Positions 16,877-24,400 of a DNA stretch of 26,663 nt are shown here, piece by piece. Each line of letters begins with the position of its first letter. Positions within the stretch are counted from its first letter, which is position 1. A program made the translations under genes and the position numbers. Source of the stretch: a virus. Below the pieces are notes generated by a model. It was given only the letters and a program-made list of their open reading frames with translations, was not told where the DNA came from and searched no databases. The stretch is from IMG/VR virus record IMGVR_UViG_3300034954_001020, positions 1 to 26,663 of that record; one strand, 5' to 3'.

Positions 16877-18476
16877 TTGCGTCAAACGAGATAGATGTAG
16901 TATCGAACTTAGTATCCGTAGATGAGAAGTCCGCATCTCCTTGACCATCACCAATACCCGTTACAGTCAATGTCACCACGTCCGACATTAGCGGTGAGTT
17001 TGTTGCGGGAGTAACGCCCAGTCCAAGAGGACCACGCACCTCACATCTGAACTTATATCCAGACATGTAATTCAATGCAGTGAATTCATATGTGCTATTA
17101 GTAGCACCAGTCAACACTGCAAACGAGAATCCACCATCAGTAGATCTGAACCACTGATATGCCTTAGGTCCATCCTCAGGACTGATAGTTGCAGAAATAC
17201 TAAACGTAACAGTTTGACCAACGTTATGTGTGGCATTCTGCGGTTGATTAGTAATCTGGATAGTTGCAGGGGCAACAGTACCACCACCACCTTGATCAGG
17301 AGGAGGAGGTGTAGCAGCACCATTATTAGGTGGTTGATTTAGTACCTCACGAGATGTCAAACCAACCAGGTATGGGAACACTGGAAGTAGGTTCTGCTCA
17401 CTATCTAATTCAGTAGAAAGGAAGTAAGCATATGTACCATCTTGGAACTCAGGTGTGACACAAAAACGTCCATTATGGTAGTCGAGGTTACCAAGACCCT
17501 CAGCATACTCCCAGTCCGCCATCAGAGCGCCTGCTGGGGGGTTCTGCTGACTATCTCCATAGGATGGTCTATTCTCTGCTTCTTCTGATTTAACTCTGTA
17601 TGAACTAGTTGCAAGACCAATATCACTATCGTTGTTCCAAGGATCGGTATACATGTATGGTCCGTATACAGGGAACCCATCAAAAGCATAACCAAGAATC
17701 TTAGAGTGACCATCTGGATGTCTCAGGTTGTCACCGTTGTACTGAGATGCTCCATAGTAATCGTTATATGATGCCATCACAGAATCTGCTTTCCAGCAAC
17801 CAAGAAACTCAGTGTCATGATAGTGATACTGACCAGTTACTTCTGGATGACCACCACAATTATCATCACCAAAGTTTACTGGCGACCCTTCAAAATGTGC
17901 ATTCCATTGGAATCCAGTCGGAGGATTTCCTCCTGCTCCTGCACTGGGATTGAAAAATACAACGCCATTAGCAGCAACCCCAATAGCGCCCAACGGTGTT
18001 TCGGACCTTCCATTACGTTGATCATAATATTCGTACGTGCCGTTATAACCTGATCTTTGGAAATCCATAATCAGTTCTAGATACTGATCACTTGCTCTCC
18101 AAAACTCACCAGCAGTGGCAGTCTGCTCAGTGCCTTTATATACAAATACTTGCTTCCTTTCGTTGACAGTATTCTCATCGAATACAAACAAGATTCTGTC
18201 ACCAACTCTGATAGCAGAACCTAGAAGAGTATTGTCAGCAACCGATAATGGAATCTGAATAAAGAACCCATCATGGACAAAGGTGTTAGCATCAAACGTC
18301 CTAGTGACGCCAAAAGTCCCACCCCTGTAATAAAAAGTATGTTCAAAATCCTGCTCAGTTACCTGGTTAGGATTATTGGCATTGGGAAAAGTACCATACA
18401 GTACGGGGTTTGGAAGTCCATCCCCGTCCACTGTAAGGTTTCTAGTACCAGCGTTATATTCAGCGGTTGCTGTCAT
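16872..18476 (-). CDS. YHYH-domain protein with C-terminal Ig-like domain (534 aa)
   Basis: Residues about 60-360 show the hallmarks of the bacterial YHYH family: LGAIGVAANGVVFFNP (162-177), DDNCGGHPEVTGQYHYH (204-220, giving the family its name), Cys227, and GHSKILGYAFDGFPVYGPY (256-274), with Cys339 further on. The family is common in marine bacteria and its biochemical role is unknown; the conserved His and Cys residues suggest metal binding. A Pro/Gly linker (381-403) leads to an Ig-like domain at about 405-508 (QPQNATHNVGQTVTFS, AYQWFRSTDG, YKFRCEV), like the one ending the neighbouring giant protein. There is no signal peptide, as expected for a virion part. The ATG is only 13 nt after an AATAAATA box and has no Shine-Dalgarno. 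The location in the baseplate operon implies a structural or host-surface-binding role. Confidence 0.9.
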   Translation of the reverse strand: MTATAEYNAGTRNLTVDGDGLPNPVLYGTFPNANNPNQVTEQDFEHTFYYRGGTFGVTRTFDANTFVHDGFFIQIPLSVADNTLLGSAIRVGDRILFVFDENTVNERKQVFVYKGTEQTATAGEFWRASDQYLELIMDFQRSGYNGTYEYYDQRNGRSETPLGAIGVAANGVVFFNPSAGAGGNPPTGFQWNAHFEGSPVNFGDDNCGGHPEVTGQYHYHDTEFLGCWKADSVMASYNDYYGASQYNGDNLRHPDGHSKILGYAFDGFPVYGPYMYTDPWNNDSDIGLATSSYRVKSEEAENRPSYGDSQQNPPAGALMADWEYAEGLGNLDYHNGRFCVTPEFQDGTYAYFLSTELDSEQNLLPVFPYLVGLTSREVLNQPPNNGAATPPPPDQGGGGTVAPATIQITNQPQNATHNVGQTVTFSISATISPEDGPKAYQWFRSTDGGFSFAVLTGATNSTYEFTALNYMSGYKFRCEVRGPLGLGVTPATNSPLMSDVVTLTVTGIGDGQGDADFSSTDTKFDTTSISFDAT

Positions 18477-18489
18477 TGCACTTTTTGAC

Positions 18490-18497
18490 TATTTATT
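18490..18497 (-). promoter_or_regulatory. Late-promoter-like box (AATAAATA) before the YHYH gene
   Basis: Read on the minus strand this is AATAAATA followed by G. It contains the TAA stop (18495-18493) of the giant upstream gene. Its end is only 13 nt from the YHYH ATG, so a transcript from it would have a leader of under about 10 nt. Confidence 0.55.
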
Positions 18498-21400
18498 GGA
18501 AGATCTGAGTCGGGTTGAAGTTGGTGACGATAGTAGCACCAGTCTGAACTGTGAGGATCACAGAGTTGGAGTAGACAGGTGTAGCACCAGCAGCAGTGAC
18601 TGCGACACGGAATTCATCACCATCATCTGCCTGTTCAGCAGCGTTAGATGTGTAAACCGAGAGTGTGGAACCAGTGATGTTGTTCCAATCAGTTTCACCG
18701 TATTGCTTGCGCTGCCACTGATAGTTCAGTGCAGTTGTTCCAACTTGATTGTCAGAACTGTTAACGAACTGAGCGATGATAGTGAACTGTGCAGTCTGGT
18801 CTTGGTTCACGGTCACGTTCACAGGTTGTGAAACGATGTTGATGTAACCAGGTGTAATAACGATCGGGTTACCCTGAGCGTCAGTACCCTCACCAGCGTA
18901 GGTATCGAAACCTTGGTTGACAGCAGGTCCAGTAGGAACAACGAAGTCGTCATCAACGGTAGTCTCGACAGTAACTGCGGGTTGTGCGTAACCAATACCA
19001 GGAGTCTTCACGTCGATTCTCATCAGACCCATCAGAGCGCGGACACGACCGTCGAAACCAGTCGAGGAAACCACGTCCACGTTCGGGCGTGAGGTGTAAC
19101 CATCACCAGGTGCGGTAATGATTGCCTTGGTGATCTCACCAGACTTGATGTCAGCAAGTGCCTCAGCGTTACGACCCTTGACGGTTCCTGTGTACTCGAA
19201 GGTAATCAAGGAGTTTGAGGATTCGATCAGAGCGACTTCACGAGGATCTGCCTCACCTTCGATTTGCAGGATGTCACCAGCCTCAATCGGAGGTACGACA
19301 GTCGCCGCGATCACGTCAGCATCAGAACCGATGTAGGAGAAGGCAACGAACGTAGATCCTGCGCGAGGAATCTCAGCGAAGATGATTCTAGAACCAACCA
19401 GTTCATAACCAACACCAGGTTCCTGAATCACACCATTGAGCGAGACGATGATGTTGTTCTCAGGCAGGATAGTGTTGGACGACACACCTTCTGTCAGAGT
19501 CAGGGAGTAGAAACCACCCTGATACTTCAAGTTGAAGGAGGAACGCAGAGAGTCAAACTCGAAACTGATGTCATCGAGTTGTCTCAGTTTACCCACGTAG
19601 TAACCAATGAATTCGGAACCAATGGTGGGAGGTTCAGTAAACTGGATCTGGTCAGAGAACGCAGTGTAGGCGTAGTTTGCACCAGGAGGTTGCAGCACAC
19701 CGTTGACGAACACGAGCAGGTGTCCAGCGGGATCTGGGAAGTAAGACTCGCCGTTGTTGACAGTGAGTTTGAAGGAATCAGCAGTGCCGTCGAATCCACG
19801 GAAGAAGCGATCACAACGTCCGAGAAGACCCTTAGATTGAGATACAGCAGCGTACCAACCGTAGTCAGATCTGATAGTGAGGTTGCTGGGGAAGTCGCCA
19901 TTTACATCTTCCAACCAGATGCGACCAGTGTTACCACTGATTGCTTTACCTGCGACCTTACCGTATGAGGTGTAGTTGGTAACAGTCTGACCGATGATGT
20001 CACAAGAGATAATCGGGAAGTTGTTGAGGTTCTCAAATCTACCAAGTCCAGTACCACCTGCGAGCAGCTCAGCGGGGTCAACAGTTGTAGATCCGTCAGC
20101 ACCAGCGCCATAGGGTTGCAGGTTTGCAATCCAGATCTTGTGGATGCCATTGTCAGGATCATAGACGTAATCCGTAACCATAGCAGTCCAACCAGGGATC
20201 TTAGGTACAGAACCCGACAGGAGATAAACTAGATCACCAGCAGAGAAGTCACCTTCAAAACCTTGGTCTCTCAGGACATTATTAACATCACACTCGACAA
20301 CCTGGGTCGCGTGTACGAACTGGTTGAGTTCGATATCTTGGAATCCGACCTTAGTGATGTTACCGATATCAAGGATCTTATCAGTGATAGAACCGTAAAT
20401 GATGTCGCCATCAATGAAGTTATCTTGCAGAGTTTCAATGTCAATCGTAATACGACCACCCAGGTTGCTAGTCAAGGAACCAGCAGAGTTTTCGTAGGAA
20501 ACGATGGTTGCCTCAGCGCCATTACCTTTGTTGAAGATAATCTCACCGTTAGCGAATGCACCGCGATCGATGTTGATCAACATACGATCAGTTCCTGTGC
20601 CAACCAGTTCTGCGGTTTCACCACTATCAACACCTTCCAGAACCTGAGTGGCACTGAACGAACCAGTGATATTCTCTACATAAATCCAACCTTCATCGGA
20701 GTTATCACCCGTGAGGGTAGAGGTTTGAAGGACGATACCGTAGTTAGAACCAGCACCTTGAACTTGGACTCTTTCACCAACAGTGAATCTGCCCGTAGCA
20801 ACTCTGATCTCATATCTGCGGTACATCTTGACGATTTCCGCTTCGTTGTTTCTAGTTCTGACAATCTCAGAAGAAGCGTTAGATGTAGTACCAACAACCA
20901 CGTCAGCAAGGTTGAAACCACCACTGATGGGGTTATCAACGTCTCTGGTGCCATATGTAGTTGCCTTACGATGGATGCCAGAGCGTACAGGAGATGACAG
21001 TTGCTGAGCACCAGTCAGTCTGGTGTCAACTGCGAATCTTCTAAATCTAGCGTCATGACGAATCTCAGTTGTAACTTCAAACTGTGAAGGAGTTGCATTC
21101 AACACATAGTAATAAGGTTGCGATCCGAATGCAGACTCAACGTCACCAGATGCAATCGCGTAAGAAAGAACATCACCACGGGAGTAGAAGTTAGGACGCT
21201 GGATGATAATCCTATGCTCTCTGTTCTCAAATCCAACTTCAACAGTCGGAGTGTTAATGATCAGGTCAGGATCAGTGTTCCAGTCAGTACCTTCGTCAAA
21301 CAGGTTACGTTGGTTAGTGGCATGAACGTTGTTAGTCCACTGAACGCTGTTTTGTGCAGGAGGTGTACCTCTGCTGATAGCGAAGTATGCAGCATTGAGA

Positions 21401-24400
21401 GAACTATCAATCTTGAACTGAGTAGACTCTTTCTCATATTCAAAGCGGTTATCAATCGCACCCGTACCAAAGTGGGTCTCATCTTGATATATGTCATATC
21501 CGAAGAACTCACCACCCACGAGCACGTCATTGTAATCATCAAGAATACGCTTGGCGTACTCACTGACTCTGGTCACATACCAGAGCAAGTGTTGCTTGGT
21601 AACATCAGGGAATGCGATGAAGTTGCCCTCACCATCAAACCAGGTGTTGACGAGTCTCAGGATACCAACGTTACCGCCAGTGTTCAGGTCATACAGCAGA
21701 CCCTTGACCAGTTCCTCACCGAAAGCGAGGTCGGCAGTTGTAGTCGGATATGCAGTTTGTACCTCAGCAAATGCCTTGCCTGCGACAACATGACTGTTGA
21801 ACAGGATACGTCTAGCAGCAGTCTTATCGGACTTACTACCACCACCCAACGATTCGCTCATGAGATCAAACAGAGTCTCAGAGGCAGACGTTACGTTGTA
21901 GCAAGTGTAATACTGATATGCAGCGTTGCTGTTGTAACCAGTGTTGCGGGTAACAGTAGTGAGGTGACTTGGGGCAGGAGATCCAGAGGCAGCAACAGTG
22001 ATGGTGTTAAGAACAATATCGAAGAGAGATTCGATGTTAGTTGCCTGTGTCTGACAAGTCTGATTCCATTCGCTACCACCTTCGTAGGTAACAGTAACGT
22101 CACGCTCAACCATCTCAGGAGAATACTTGACAGGCCAGATGTATGGCATTGTCTTAGTAATAGTCCCGTCAGTAATATCAGTAGGTGTAGTGATTGTATC
22201 GGTTACGATTGTCATCAGCGTAGTGATGGCATCAGCAACGTTGACGCACTTGGGATTAGCAGTATCCGCAGTGATGCTATAACCACCATCGCTATATGGA
22301 GGATAATCCAGATCAGCGTAGAACTTCTGAGTGTAACCATGACCAGCGGTGACAGTAATAGTCTCACCTCTCATGGATTGGATTGCAAGATCTCTTGCTT
22401 TCTCCAAGATCCAGATAGACTCAGTAGAAACACCTACGATGTGTGCCAGGTTAGATCCAGAGACATACAGTTCAGATGCCATGAACACCTTGTTGTTACC
22501 ACCGTATTTGAGGTTCCAAACCATCGCTTGGAGAACGTCGGTAACGTCATGGACACAATCAATATAACCGTTAGTGGTGATAGCGTTTTGCTCAGCACTT
22601 ACGAAGGTGTGTGCGTACTGGAATTCAGCAGCAGCAACACCGACGTTAACGGTCAGTGTGTTTGCATCAACAACTGTGACTGCCAAGGAAGAACCCCATG
22701 CAGGGTCACTGGCGCGAGGATAAGAATGCTCAGTAGCATTAGAGTCCTGTGTGCAAGTGAAAGTCAGAGAACCAGGTCTGATGGTAATTCTGTTACCAGT
22801 AGACAGTCCATGATTTGGGGTTGTGTCGATAGTCAGCAGACCACTAGTGTGGTTGTAAGTGACGTTACTAGGAGTCAACTCAACACCACCAGATCCACTC
22901 TGACCATTGATGTTCAGTGAGGGGAACTGTGCTCTACCCTGAGCGACTGCTTCCTCAGCAATGAAGCGGATGTTTCTGTCGATGATATTTGCAGCATCGA
23001 TAAACCTGTCAGCAACAGCGTTTCTCTCATAGGTTTGAACGTCAACCTGTTCAATGGACTCACCGCCACTCAGAGGTTCACCAGTTACAGGATCAACACC
23101 ACCGCCTTCGGGATCATAGATGTAAAGGTTATCACGACCGAAACCATTACGGATTGTCAGAATGCAGATCTCAGCAGCGATCTTCATAGTATCGAGAGCA
23201 GCATCGAGTTCAGCCTCAACGTGCTTCAAGCTGCTATCCTCAGGATTCAGATAGAGATTTGCAGCATCCCATGTGCGAGAGTTACCACCAAATCTGAGGT
23301 CATGGATCACAGCATCGATAACATCCATAACGTCATCAACGCAGTTCTGAGCACCGCCAGGGATTGCCAAGTCAAGATACTTGGACATTCCGTTCATTGT
23401 GTAGACTGCTTCCTTAGCAATTACATGCTTGTTTCTTTCAAGCATATCGGCAGCATCAAGGTTCTTAGTGATATCAGAACTACTACCAGACTCATAACCT
23501 TTGGTGTCGATAGTAATTGTGTCATCTCTATATGCTGGAACCTGAGTGTATTGAGCAACATAATAATCATCTTGATACTCAGGCGACACACCAATACCAG
23601 CAGCAGTAGTACCGAAGGACAGGAGAGTGTTATTGATAGCGTGATGTACTAACTTCTTAGTGTAGTCAAATGCATCCAGCATAGGACCAAGTTCATTCTC
23701 AATGTGGATGATCTGAGAGTTAGGATCGATATACTGATCAATTACATACTGAGTAGCAGAGTTACCACCAGTGATCAAGTCAGTGATGACAGCAGGCAGG
23801 ATGTGCTGTTTAAGGTCACGGAGGCAGTAAGGTTCACCATAACCAGGCATGACGAGTTTGTCATACACATTGCCGTTAATATCCTTAATATATGTTGCTT
23901 GCAACCAACCGACAACTTCTTCTGAGATGTAATCGCGGTTCTTCCAGATAGCATCGCCACCATCACGGAATCTGTCACCAGTAGGTCCGATGATATCTGC
24001 AATGGTGTTACAGAGATCAGTAATCTCATTAGTTACCAGAGAAGATGCAGGAGAAGTAAAGTTATTAGGAATACGAAGCAGTTCAGTGTACTTAGTACCG
24101 TTGAAGGTTTCGAGGTCAGCACTGGTAGTAGTGATAACGAAGTTAATAACGTTGGCAAGTTCTGTCCAGGTGTAGATAGATTGGAGCAGTTCATTGCCCA
24201 CATAGTTCAGTCCACCTTCCTTAGTCAGGTAACCTCTACCAGCGATAACGCTGTTGTAGTTACCACCATAACGAATGTCCTCTACAACTGCTTTCAGGAT
24301 GTACTCTTTGGTGTCACGCAGACACTTGTTAGTACCCTGTTGTACGCCAACACCATCAGCACTGTCGCCAGGAATGATGAAGTCAGAATACTTCTCCTTC

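Noticed and set aside
21118-22920. 600-codon open frame on the plus strand
   Set aside because: It lies wholly antisense to the giant virion gene, whose modules are clearly recognisable in the minus frame. The translation is rich in Ser, Thr, Cys, Arg and Val with no domain, typical of a shadow frame opposite biased codons.
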